Positions 36,201 through 46,500 of a DNA stretch of 64,000 bases are shown one piece after another. Position numbers and translations under genes: made by a program. The stretch comes from Wallacemonas rigidus (taxonomy: Eukaryota; Euglenozoa; Kinetoplastea; Trypanosomatida; Trypanosomatidae): contig JASAOL010000585.1 in assembly GCA_030849045.1 (NCBI GenBank), forward strand, positions 1 through 64,000. The letters run 5' to 3'. Positions within the stretch are counted from its first letter, which is position 1. Each line of letters begins with the position of its first letter. Below the pieces are notes generated by a model. The model had not been told where the DNA came from. It saw only the letters and a list, made by a program, of their open reading frames with translations, and did no database searches.

Positions 36201-37381
36201 AATTCTCCGATCTGTCACAAGCGGCCGCGTGGTCCTGGTGGTACTCGCAACAAGAACTGTGTTTGGCGGCGCCGCGCTCACAGGCACAGTATCAGCGGGA
36301 CCGCACCGCAGTGGTGCGTCGCTTCTGCGAGCAGAACCTCGATGCGCAACAGCTAATGAAGGCTGTCGCCACCAACGCTGTCTGGGCTGAACAAGCACGC
36401 GAGCAGCAACAGCTGACGACAGCTCAGCTCGAGGATGCGCTGGAAGAGATCAAAGCAGGGAGCGAAAACGTGCTGCGCCTGATTCTCCGGTACACCATCG
36501 TTCGCTACGTGGCGCAGCAGCCTGGCGTGCGAGATGCCCGCAGCCCCGCCGAGGCCCTCGCGAGCCAGCTCTATCGTCACCTGGCATCTTTGCACGCGAC
36601 GCTCTCAGAGCTCACGAGCAGCTCGACCGAGATGGGTCAGGAGGCGTCTCTCATCGGGATGTTCGTGCACGCGGCCAGCAAGGGCGTGCGTGCCTACGGG
36701 GCGGGCCTGACGCGGGTACCGCGCGACGCCAGGACGGGTGACAGCTCTACGGATTTCGTCACAGTTGTGACCGGAGGTGAAGAGACGCCGAACACGCGTG
36801 ACACCCATCACTCGGACGCGCAAGAGCACGCTGCGGTAGACGCGTTTCTCATCGCCTTCGCGAGTGAGATGCCGTCTTCCCCACACGCCGCCCTGAGTCT
36901 GCCCATGTCGAAGGGTAGCGGCGCACCGGCAGCCCCTCTCCCATCCGACGCGCTGCGTCGACAGCACCCCCTTTTAATCGCAGATAGCCACACACTGCCG
37001 CCTCACCTCGTCAGCTTCACCTCACGCTGCACATTCGTCAAGACGGTGCACACGGCCGTTGTCTGTGCCGCGCAACAGATCTGCGCGTTGCTACAAAGCT
37101 CTCATTACGCCGTCCTCCGTGAGGAGCCCACACACAAGCTTCAATCCGCCACAGCTGGCGTGACGCTGCCGATCTTCAACATGAACGGTGCGGAGCGCGC
37201 CTCCAGGCGGGGCAGCGCGGCTCCCGGAGCGGTCGAGTCTAGCGGGCATTCATGTTTAACCTGGGAAGCGCCGCGGCCTTCTGGGCGCGCTCTCGCACGC
37301 TTGCAACAGTCGCTGTGCGACCTCTACGTCTCTCTTGACCGCAACCGTCGCGTGCTGCAGCAGACCACCACTTTGAAATAA
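33239..37381 (+). CDS. Large protein of unknown function, disordered N-half and helical C-half
   Basis: A 1,380-residue product starting MSDQTYRQSS. Residues 1 to about 610 are Ser/Gly/Pro/Ala-rich and almost certainly disordered, with scattered short motifs. From about 620 onward the sequence is helix-rich, beginning HTTCYDEMTDLLDVCRLL, then ELAQHLIFDLEIDLL and LRREIEERFPKLLQKYLTLA, and continuing through SQAAAWSWWYSQQEL and a coiled-coil-like QQLTTAQLEDALEEIKAG segment near 1060-1080. I recognise no catalytic motif, membrane helix or signal peptide. It reads as a trypanosomatid-type scaffold or structural protein. I do not assign a function. Confidence 0.85.
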   Translation: MSDQTYRQSSRDGEHGRETGLTAHSRAQSGVSHITSFMSGEPSVELAPLAATRDDGTPLSPSNRSLDTPLSVQPPNEVSMRRGIRRYMENGGGRGTVAPRARIAVRTLSGSLHHTPDAANWSMSSPGAAGSSTTSLLVDGNPVSVPSPHQPVQVAPYWQNTQQYVPRTWMQYAVSPAQPILRVGTPNSHSCVGAEVSGTSCAGGGGGSCAVASDTSAVFAQAFSDSAAPSPSNMGVSAHRRAFSLLEPPAQLALVPPYDSMALSPNATIGDYIMGHSPVGNVDAEGGTSNFDAEANDAIKQYSDAIRRLHQSPNESQMARSATFRPLPSSFGAAPRNSPCQLHIPGDVSETLLTDDVFNSSAARLVSPPDATADALLSQCATSDEADPQRVPDSLAHTQRPARHSQLSQPPSPACPTASTTQQFQRVHQRRRSSLHLYTTVPKGRGNCGAGGVGNSVFTLSQSQPSLGIPAISLPDPFIASPSGNVVLLGSHGTPSGAPVNRATFPWDLPSPPAAAGNGLSLSGMNGYYGAATATAGFGRATLPGSPNSLWMRNAESGLAATGQPYARGGFSSARHSLQGSTERGVSHGGGGGGAGMSWGADPRHHPLTPGSVENHPLHIHTTCYDEMTDLLDVCRLLNSDVENVYGVVPATQHHVQKILVTALTSLTAYLQTFYKTFCVLPASSTRNGQGLSLNGSHGTIHAVCPTHASENSIGLPASPVAAESQGGAVSGPRHTRGPSSSTHVSTIASAEAQEAAIELAQHLIFDLEIDLLPPLTSFHTVETSMQESRRRKELVAFWAIEVTSAMTRQLNSALMGTAARATAPEDRTDSVPLTSVQGNADTSADASALFKEAEFTRAGRPNAPAATRTNDACDAATLADIDKLVAWLGDAEPLRREIEERFPKLLQKYLTLAVEKSVLDIATDYAMNTHSDPATGTVNHTAQRTKFPTALANLVKTVLDPNTGVKADVDMDVCARALPSIEEIMDEFSDLSQAAAWSWWYSQQELCLAAPRSQAQYQRDRTAVVRRFCEQNLDAQQLMKAVATNAVWAEQAREQQQLTTAQLEDALEEIKAGSENVLRLILRYTIVRYVAQQPGVRDARSPAEALASQLYRHLASLHATLSELTSSSTEMGQEASLIGMFVHAASKGVRAYGAGLTRVPRDARTGDSSTDFVTVVTGGEETPNTRDTHHSDAQEHAAVDAFLIAFASEMPSSPHAALSLPMSKGSGAPAAPLPSDALRRQHPLLIADSHTLPPHLVSFTSRCTFVKTVHTAVVCAAQQICALLQSSHYAVLREEPTHKLQSATAGVTLPIFNMNGAERASRRGSAAPGAVESSGHSCLTWEAPRPSGRALARLQQSLCDLYVSLDRNRRVLQQTTTLK

Positions 37382-38168
37382 GCAGGCCATCGAGGTAACA
37401 CGGTGCTGTCTCGCGATGGTGTCTGTCAGCGGTTCCGCTCTCACGCACCCTCTGGGTCCCTTCATGCAGTCAGGTGTCAAACGATAGCGGCGATGTGCCG
37501 TGTTTTTTTTTTTCTCTCTTTTTCTTTCCGGTAGTTTTTGTTGTCTACTCCTGTGCGCACGTCATCCCCTGTTTCGAAACGCAATTTGTCAAGGTCGGTG
37601 TTCCCGCACTTCCATGCGCGTTGTGGGCACGTTCCGAGGTGGCCGGTTTCCTATGTCCATTCGCCCTCTCCCACCTCTCGACTCCTCAAATCATGTTCTT
37701 CTTTTTTTTTTTATCATAGTAAAGCGTGATCATGTCTACTTTTTTTTTCTTTCGTGTATGCGTGTCTGTGCGGCATGTGGATTCTCCATTGATCACAGAT
37801 AACATTAGTGTGAACGAAGTTAAACGCTGGTCTAAACACTGGTCACAATGACGGCAATGACATTCGCTTGCTCCTCTCACGGTGCTCTCCGAGTTACTAC
37901 GTTGAGCGTGGGCAGCGCGTCAGATTATCCTTCGTTTCTTTCGTTCTCGTTTCGCATGGCAGTGAGTGCGATCGTATCTTCATCACATTGTACGCCTTCT
38001 GCGGTAGGAGCATAGATGGCAGGGTCAAGGTGCGTTGAGAAGGGAAAAAAAAAATGTGACAGCGCATGTGACTTGGCGTTGACATGATGCGCTGGCCACG
38101 TGCGTGTGCTCTCGCGCTTTTGAACAGCGGGTCGCAACACCAGTGGATGCAGAGGATCGTGATAGACT

Positions 38169-38193
38169 CCCCCACCCCCACCCCCCCCCCACC
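38169..38193. repeat. C-run cluster (G-quadruplex potential on the minus strand)
   Basis: Two C5 runs and one C10 run separated by single A bases. The complement has G tracts with one-base loops; the long run could supply two tracts. Confidence 0.7.
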
Positions 38194-38281
38194 GCTCGCC
38201 ACGTTGGGAGACTTTCTTTTTCGCATGCGATTGCTAGGCTGTGCTCTGCGCAACATGCTGCTTCACGATAGCTGTCTAACC

Positions 38282-38325
38282 ATCTCTCTCTCCCTCTCTC
38301 CGTTTCTTTCCCTCGCTGTGTCAAG
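38282..38325 (+). promoter_or_regulatory. Predicted spliced-leader acceptor for the coiled-coil gene
   Basis: CT-rich tract followed by AG at 38324-38325. The 106-nt leader has no ATG before 38432. Confidence 0.6.
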
Positions 38326-38431
38326 CTTCTCCTGTCCGACGTGGTTGTTTGTCCTTCATCACTGCTACAGCGACCTGCTCGCTTGAAAGGAAATTTTGGG
38401 GGAAAGGGGGACAAAAAAAAAAAGAACGCAG

Positions 38432-39328
38432 ATGAGTACACCATCTTCGCTGACAATGCCACAGCGGCGACCACTTCTCCAAACAGCTCACAACGCTTCG
38501 CACCTGTCATCACGCAAGCCCACTCACACATCGGCCTCTGCCACCTCCTCTGCAGCCGACACGACCGCAGTGTTGCCGACACGCAAGCGCCACCGCAGCC
38601 CCTGTGCGGACGAGAAGCACTATCGCGACCTGTTGCTCCCTCGCTTCGACTCGCTGGAGGCGGAGCAAGCGAAGCTTCGCACAGGTCTCGATGAACTCCA
38701 TCAGACGATTCTCTCCTTTTATCTCGCCAACATGATCGAGGTGGAGCCCTCATCGGGTCGTTCGTCATCGCGTGAGGATGGCACTGACGATGCGCCGGCA
38801 TCGATCGTGCAAAGCCGCATTCCCTACTACCAAACCAGCGCCATCGCCAAGGCTAGGGCGGTGCGCGCCGCGCTGTGTGAGGAACGAAAGACTGAGCGCG
38901 AGCGTCTCGAAAAGAAAATTGCAGAGATGGAAGCTGAGGTAGAGCGCACGATTGTGAGGGGGTCGCTAGCAGAGCAGCGTGCCGTGACGGAAGCCGAGGA
39001 GCAGGCGCTCGCCCACCGAGAGAAAGCTCTACGTCAGTGTCAAGCGACTATCGCCGCCCTTGAAAACGACATTGCCAAGGAGAAGGACAAATTGCCAGCG
39101 ATGGCTAGCGACATGAAAGCCTGCGACGCGCGTATTCGTCTTCTTGAAGAGCGAAAACGCAAACAAATGGACAACGTCGAGCAAACCCGCCAGGAGCTGT
39201 TACAGCAGCGTCAACGCACCGCCGAGGCCGAGGCCGAGTGCCAGCGGCGCCAGAACAATGTGAAGGACCTCGAGAGCGAAATCGAACGCCGTTTGCGTCT
39301 TTTGAAGCGCGCCAAGAGACGCGATTAA
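38432..39328 (+). CDS. Coiled-coil protein of unknown function
   Basis: A 298-residue product beginning MSTPSSLTMP; the frame is open upstream only through a TTG. The first 55 residues are Ser/Thr-rich, with a basic patch TRKRHRS. A helix around 60-100 (FDSLEAEQAKLRTGLDELHQ) is followed by a linker and then a long heptad-rich coiled coil from about 140 to the end, dense in Glu, Arg, Lys, Ala and Gln (for example EKKIAEMEAEVERTI). The basic C-terminus is RLLKRAKRRD. No enzymatic motif is visible. Such proteins are often cytoskeletal, but this is only an inference from the coiled coil. Confidence 0.8.
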   Translation: MSTPSSLTMPQRRPLLQTAHNASHLSSRKPTHTSASATSSAADTTAVLPTRKRHRSPCADEKHYRDLLLPRFDSLEAEQAKLRTGLDELHQTILSFYLANMIEVEPSSGRSSSREDGTDDAPASIVQSRIPYYQTSAIAKARAVRAALCEERKTERERLEKKIAEMEAEVERTIVRGSLAEQRAVTEAEEQALAHREKALRQCQATIAALENDIAKEKDKLPAMASDMKACDARIRLLEERKRKQMDNVEQTRQELLQQRQRTAEAEAECQRRQNNVKDLESEIERRLRLLKRAKRRD

Positions 39329-40026
39329 GTACGGGCAGTCAGCCCGAAAACGAAAAAAGAAAGAGAGACGAATGACCTTGTACACTTCACTCGATGTGGA
39401 TCGAAACAAAAAAACAAAAATGAACTTTCGACACGTACGGGGACTCGCGTGATTGTCTTCGCATTCTTCTCTTTTTTGGCGCCGTTCCCGTCCCCGTTGC
39501 CAAACCGATGGCAGACTAGATTTCTTAGATTACTTGCGGGGGTGTTCGTTGCTGTTCCATTGCTACACAAGAGCGACTACAGTGCCCTCAGAATATTTGG
39601 TGTGTTCAGATCGCTACCGTTCTCCCTCTATTCGTTTGCTGTCGAGACCGCATGTGCGGAACCGAGTCATTAGTCGCCCACCAGTGCGGCGCAGAGTGAA
39701 TTAGAAAACAAATATACACTGATGACCCGCACCCCGCTCAACACCGAATGATCTGCTTGACCGCCTGATCTGGTAGTTTATTCGCTTCCTGTACTTCGGT
39801 GTGTGTGGGGGGGGGGTGTCTAAGATGAGCGAGTGCTGCGTGGACTGGTTCAGCGGACGTGCCAACTCCTGATACCCTCACAGGCTCAGGGGTGTCACGT
39901 GCAGCGCCTTGTTCCGTTTCGACGTGCTCGGTCCTGTCGTCGTCCTGTCCTCCAGTATGTCTCTTATCGCATCTGCCCTTCCGCTCCTATTTCATACCGC
40001 TGCCATCTGCCTCGATCTCTCTCTCC

Positions 40027-40050
40027 CCACACCCACACCCACACCCACAC
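40027..40050. repeat. CCCACA hexamer repeat
   Basis: Four tandem CCCACA-type units in the spacer, next to an A-rich stretch. Confidence 0.7.
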
Positions 40051-40183
40051 TGAAAAGGAAAAAAAAAAACAGGTTCATCAGGAACGGACAGCGTCAAAAA
40101 GGAAGGAGAGAGAATTGGTATATTGTGTTAATCTCACGTGACGGTCTCTCTGAGTATTGTTCTTTAGGTATACCAGCGACCGC

Positions 40184-40222
40184 TTCTTTGTTCTTTTGCG
40201 TTTGTTTGTTTGTTTGTTTCAG
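40184..40222 (+). promoter_or_regulatory. Predicted spliced-leader acceptor for the nucleoporin-like gene
   Basis: TTC-rich tract followed by five TTTG units and TTTCAG; AG is 40221-40222. The leader is 376 nt yet holds no ATG before 40599. A later candidate is CCCTCGACCCAG, ending near 40562. Confidence 0.5.
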
Positions 40223-40389
40223 TGTTGTCTTCTTTGATACGGACCGCTCTTGAAATATCAGTTAACGTAGAACACAGGCAGAGCGTAGGTGGGCTGTTCA
40301 ACGTCCTTTCCCTGTTCGCAAACATCCCCGTCAAACACACATCAGGGAAAGACGTGTGACGTCGCGAAAGTCCGGTTGTCTGCGTAAAC

Positions 40390-40432
40390 GACACACAGAC
40401 ACACAGACACACAGAGACACAGAGACACTCAG
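40390..40432. repeat. ACAC/ACAG simple repeat in the 5' leader
   Basis: Tandem ACACACAG units drifting into ACAGAG, inside the predicted leader of the nucleoporin-like gene. Confidence 0.65.
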
Positions 40433-40598
40433 GTGCAGAGAGGTGAAACGAGAAGAAGGAACATCTGCCACATAAACAGACAGTAACTTTAAAGTTAAGA
40501 GGAAGGCCTTGTGCGCCAGAGCGAATCAACACAGCAGTCATTCGTCCCTCCCCTCGACCCAGAACCACCACATCCAGCCGCTCGGTGAGACCACTGCA

Positions 40599-43500
40599 AT
40601 GAACCCATCCGCACCGGCGCCGTCTGGCTTTGGTTTTGGCTTCGAGGCGAACACGAGCAGCAGCGCCCCTCCATCTGCACCGCCCGCCGCTGCCGCGGGC
40701 ACTGGTGACGCCGCACAGACAACGGCACCGGCACCGGGGCCACAGGCAACGATATCTGCTGACCAAGGCGCAGCGCCTGTTGCAGCTGAGCAGCCCGCTC
40801 CCGCCGCTGCCTCACAGCCCGAAGCACCCGCACCAGCCAAGAAGATCGTCAAGGCGACGAGGGCACAGCCTCCGCCCGTGTTGGACCTGATGGCCAAGCT
40901 GCGCGTCGCAGCAGCGGAGGGTAGTTTGAATACCGAGCTCGGCCAAGAGCTCAAGGCCCGCTTCGCGGCACCTTTTAAACCACCAGCACCAGCGGTGTCA
41001 GCCACAGCTTCACCCCCGGCATCAGGCAGCGCGCCCGCGTCCACAGGTGCTGCCACAGCGCCGTGGGGCTTCGGAGCGACGGGTGCCACGGCGTCTTCAG
41101 CTGCGGCTGCCCCACCAGGCGCTGGGCTCCATCAGTTTTCCCAGTTGACCACAGCGCAGGAGAAGAGTCAATCCAGTGCCAATGCCCAACACGTGCGGTC
41201 AGCAACCGAATTTTTGAACGTGCTGCTGATGTGCGACAGTGGCTTCAACAATATCGAAGTGGTCACCGACGACACCCTCGACGCGCAGAGCGAGTCCATC
41301 AAGGGCCTCCACGCTGTCATGGCTGAGCTCGCACCGGAGGCAGCCGGAAGTGTCGTCGCGTACCTCTCGCGCGAGTTGGTGCCGAGTGCCTCCAGTGGCG
41401 GGGCCATGGCTGCGTCGAGTAGCGACCATAGCGGTGCTGCGGGGGGAGAAGGTCTCATCGCCCGGATTGCAACACACACCGTGGTCACAGCGACAGCCCC
41501 ACCTGTTGTGGATGGAAGCGGCACCGCCGCGGCCAGCTCCGCACGGGGCAGCAGTCTCCTGGTGGCGCCGTCACTCGCACAAAGCAACGCAGTCCTGCTC
41601 TCTGCTCAGTGCTTGTACCTGCTCACACGGCACTTCCAGATGCAGGCGAGTCTTGTCAAGGCGCTGCTCGAACTTGTGCATCAGCTGCTTCGGCAGGTCC
41701 GTGTCGAGCTGCAGGGGCGTCCGATCGAGTTCAGCCGTTTTCGATCCTCAAATGAAACGAGCTCACTCTGCACACTACTCTGGCTCGTCGTGTTCTCCGT
41801 GGTCAATGTCATGGCCGTGTGGAAGAAGATGCGCCAATCGAATGGGCGTCTGGGGGCGAACGCCTTGTTGCGTACCGCTGTCGCCGAAACGCTCGATGAG
41901 GCCATTACTGCCATGCGCCGCGAGTTCGAGGTGCACGCCACGGACGCTGGTGCGATGGGGTTTGATGCAGGAGCGAGCAGCGGACGACGCGGTGACGCAC
42001 ACACTTTTCTCACCTCTTCCGCTCCCGATGCTGTCTCCGGAGGTCTGCTAGGTCGCGTCTCCGCTAGCCGCCGCGGTGCTGACAAGGATGCTCGCCTCGA
42101 GCAAGGCGCAGGGGCCGGTCAACTGACTGTCGATGGCAAGGTGGTAGGCGGCTACGGCCACCTCAGCCATCGGTGGGAGGTTGTCGTGCAGGCCTACCTG
42201 AGTATTCTCACTCTGGCGGAGGCCTGCTTCCTGCGCGGCAAGCAGGACGACGCGAGCTACGAGAAGGCGTGTGACAAGGCCATTGAGGCTTTCCTTGGCG
42301 ATCGCGAAAGCAACCCGACGTCCATGTGCAGGGGGAAAGCAGTCAAGCGCATGCATCAGCTCATGCCTCATCCGACGACTGTTTTTGTCCCGCTCGAGAT
42401 TCTGTACGTAGCCCCGTACGAGGTGCTCTCCTATCTGTTTGACTACATGCTGCAGGTTCTGCACCGCATCTCTGAGCTTGAAGTCGCCACCTTCGCGAGG
42501 TACCTGCGCCAGTCCCAGGCACTCGAGGAGCGCTTCGCCACCACCCAGGGAGCTGCCGCGGCGGCGGGAGGCGCGCGTGGAAATCTCAGCATGGGCGGCA
42601 CAACCACGCAGCATGGGGGAGGCTTCGCGAGCCGCCACCATCACTATGGACAGGCGCTGCGCGCCATGTTGCCCGACGCGCGCAACTACGCGATGGACGG
42701 CGTTGCCCAACACAGCGGCATCACTGCGCAGCTCATGCCGTTTACCTCGGAGATGTCCCACATCCTCGAGACGCTGTCGGTCTGTCTACAACACTTGCCG
42801 CCCGAGGTGCTCAACCCAGACTTGGACACAAACTGCGCCGCGACGTTTTTCGTGTTTGTCAACTTCACCAAGCACTTGGGCGAGGTCCTCAAGGTTCAAC
42901 GATCGTCCGCGAGCCTCTGGGAGAGCTTCACACACAAAGTCATCGCGCGTTACTTGGATGTGCTGACCATGATTGGCCGCAACCCGCAGTACATTGAGCG
43001 TGTTGTCAAGCTCCTCTCTGACACACAGGTCGAGTGTCCAGAGTTGGCGTGGGGCGGCCTTGTGAATCAAGCACTCGAGTGCACAGGCCTCAATCGCTAC
43101 GGTTACGGTGCGACGGCCTCCGCCGCCGGCACCGGAGCTTCAGCCGTGGACAACACCGTTGCGGCCACCGGCGTGGCATGGTGCGACGCGGACGAAGACG
43201 GCGCACGGCACCAACCCTATCGGCAATACCTACCTGCCTTCGCCCGCACGTGCCGTCAAAATTACGTCGCCAGCTTCTTCATGCTGATGCGGCAGATGTT
43301 TCTCCACCCCGAGCTGCGCGAACTGGTGCGTCACTACTTTACGCTGGAGCTTGGGCTTGCCATGCTCCACGCCGAGCGGCACAGTCAGTCCACCCTTGGC
43401 AGCACGTTGTCGCTCATCTCGGCCCTCATCACCAACGCAGAGGATGCCCAGAAGGTCCTTGAGCACCTGCGCACCGAGCAGTTTCTCGCTCCGTGGACGG

Positions 43501-46500
43501 CTGCTCCCCTGACGCACACGGTGCCGAACGCATTGGGTTCCGCGGCCTCGCCCCGCTCTGGAGCAGGCGTACGTGCCACCGAACACGTGGAGACCCGCTC
43601 ACTGCTTGGTCACTGCGAGTACGAGGCGACTGTGGGGCGCTACAGCATCACCGTGGGCTTTCTTAACCTGCTGATCGCCCTCCTGCGCTACGACGCGCCA
43701 GGCATGGAAAGCTTCGAGATCTACACGAGCGTCACGCACTTTGTGGCGCACAAGATCTTCATTGGCGTCGCACGGCGCTCGTTCGAAAGGGAATGTGAGC
43801 GAGGCACAGTGACGGCACTCGCTGCCGCCGCACTGCGTCACGCGTTGTTGTTCTGCTTCACTGCCGACAGCACGGTCAACACCATTCCTTTTCAGACGGT
43901 GTTCGCGACAGTCAAGGCCCCGACGGATGTTCTTGGTGAGCTCATCGGCGTCATCTGCAAAGCCAGCGCGCGGACGGCGGAGCTGACGGTGTACGAGTGC
44001 GCAGCGGTGCGCCAATGTCTGCGGCTGCTCTCCACCGCGATTCAAGCCCCGTCTCGCCAGCAGCGCCACGCGGTGTGCTTCGACGCCCGCGTGCTCAACA
44101 GTGCGACGCTGCCCTTCCGCGCGTTGCTACTGTGCAGCGGTCGAGACTCGCTCCTCACACACGCGGTGCTGCGCGTGCTGACACTGCTCCCGACGCACAC
44201 AATGACCGAGGCCTCGCACATGTGGCATGCACACAGCCACTACTTCGCCACAGCGCGGGCCAACTTCGCAGCCATGCTCGATCCGCAGCAGGTCAGCGGA
44301 CCGCTCACGTACGCGCCGCCGGAGCTGATCGTGCTGGACTATGACTGGGGCCCACGCGGCTCGCTGAAGAGCTTGTCACCCGTCGCCGTTCTCGAAGAAA
44401 ACCGCTCTGCCTTGTTGGACCTGCTCATCCAACACGCCCCTGTTCGTGAGCCCTCCACGACGGCGTGGCTCTGTGGGTTCTACACGGCACTCCCAACCTC
44501 TGCGGGTGGTTCTGGGGCTCGCGCGGGCGTCGATGCCCTGCAGCTCGACGACACGGCCATCTTGTACGCTGTGCTGAGCGGCACAGGTAATGAGACCCTC
44601 GCAGAGGCCTACCCTCTCCTGGCGGTCAAGTACACGCGTCTGCTGTACGAGCTGCGCGCCAACGGACTGTACGGAGCCGACACGATCCGGCCACTGATGG
44701 AGTACTTCCGGTGCCACGGACTCTTCCTCGAGCTCCTGTACCTGCGTCCTGACCGCTGTCATCCGCTGCTGTTGAGCAAGTACGCCTATGTGTTGAAGAT
44801 GCTCTCGCTCGAGCTCGTCTTCGCCCACGCCAATACGCCCGAACAGCTCTCAGTGATACACAGCGGTATCCCCTCCGTCGCTGTGGAGGTGGCGCTTTCA
44901 CTCCTTGAGCGTAGCGGCAACGAGGCCGAGGAGCTCTCCGTGCCCGTCGGCGCCAGTGTCGAGGTGGACTTTCCCAACGACGCTTCCACGACGATGGCTG
45001 GTACAGGTGCCGACCTGGTACAACGCGAGTGCGCTGGGGCCAGTGCGCTCTCCTCACGCGCGTCCACTGTCGATATCGCGGATTGGCTTCGACAGGCGCT
45101 TGTGCGTCTGCCGTCATTCCCCGACTGTCGCCCACCACCGAGTGCGAAGGATCTCTACGTGATGCGCGCGGCGGACGGCGTCGTGCAGTTCAACATCGAC
45201 AACGTCTTCAATGCCGTGCAGCAGGAAAACATTCGCATCCACCGAGTGCCGCTCAGCATGCAGGAGGCCCGCGACAAGCTGCAGCCCTACATTGAAGCCA
45301 ACTATTGTTTTCTCATGTACGCTTCCGCCGTCAACTTTGTCGAAGGCTGGTGTGAAGTCGTGAGCTTGTCGTTCACCGTCGTGCGGGGTCTCTCAGAAGC
45401 CCGGTCGCGCGCCTTTGTGCAGCACATCCTCAGCGGGGCGGCCGCGTCGATGAATATGACTCGTGCCGCACAAGAGCAGGTGGCCTTCCGCCTCTTCAGC
45501 TGTGTGTCGACGTTGATGGTGCACTTGAAGCAGCACGTCGAGCAACACGCGCGCCTTGAGTACCAGAAGGCGGGACGCCCGGGCGACGTGTCAGCCACTG
45601 GGGCAGCACTCTTCTCGACGGCTGGTGCGAGGGCCGCCGGAGCCGTTGTCGCGCGCAACAGTGCGTTCGGCGCGACAGGCGTTGTCGACATGAGTCGTGG
45701 CGGTCCCCAATCGACCCTGATGTCTGCGACCGGCGACGCCACCACCAACACGACGCGGCAGGCGTCACGCTACCTGAACACGGACGCGAGTTTGGCGGGT
45801 GGGCACCGCGCCGCCGGCCATCGCCGCGCGCGGGACGTGCCGAACGCGGTTTCGGTGTCGAACACGAGTGTCTTCAGCACTGTCGCTGGTACACGTTACA
45901 GCCAGCTCAACGCCTCTGGTCGCGCAGCAGTGGTGGCACAAAAGCAGGATCAACAGCGTCGCGCGTGGCAGCGCCGCGATCGCCTTGAACGGCTCGGCGC
46001 GTGGTCACTTGACGATACATGGGCGGCCATTGGCGAGGACAATCAGTGCCTTGTGCGACCGCTCATCAGCGCAGTGGTGGAGTGGGGTACGCGTGTGCCA
46101 GGCGTCCGCGTCGATCTCTACACGAGTCTGCTCTGTCTCTCGCTCATTCCCGGCGTCACTGCTGAGGAGATGATGGTGCGCCGCCAGCAAGACGCCCTCT
46201 TTGCGCTGCTCGCATCCGATATTGTTGGCGCCAACGTTGAGCACGGACGCCGCAGTGCCGCGCTTGAGCTTCTCATCCAGCTGCTGCAGGTCTCCCCGAC
46301 GCTGCGCGCTGGTTTCGTCGCGCCGGCTGGCAGCGCCTTCTTGGATGCCATGACGCCCGCGCTCGGCCACACCGCGGAGCAGTGTGCGGTGGCGCTGCTG
46401 AAGCGCGTCGATGATGGCGTCTACGACTTCCTCACCAAAGGCGGTGAGGCGCTTGGTGGTCTGCTGTGGCTCATTCGGGGCACCTTCGATTTTCTCAGCG

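Larger units (their letters stand above)
37382..38431. other. Intergenic spacer with T-runs and a C-run cluster
   Basis: No supported gene. T-runs at about 37502-37511, 37702-37711 and 37741-37748, an A-run near 38045-38053, a C-run cluster at 38169-38193, then a CT tract and acceptor. Confidence 0.7.
39329..40598. other. Intergenic spacer with simple repeats
   Basis: No supported gene. G10 run at about 39807-39816, (CCCACA)n at about 40027-40050, (TTTG)n in the acceptor tract at about 40199-40218, and an ACAC/ACAG repeat at about 40390-40432. Confidence 0.7.

Noticed and set aside
40538-41089. 183-codon minus-strand ORF rich in Ala/Gly
   Set aside because: Antisense of the low-complexity N-terminal tail of the nucleoporin-like gene.
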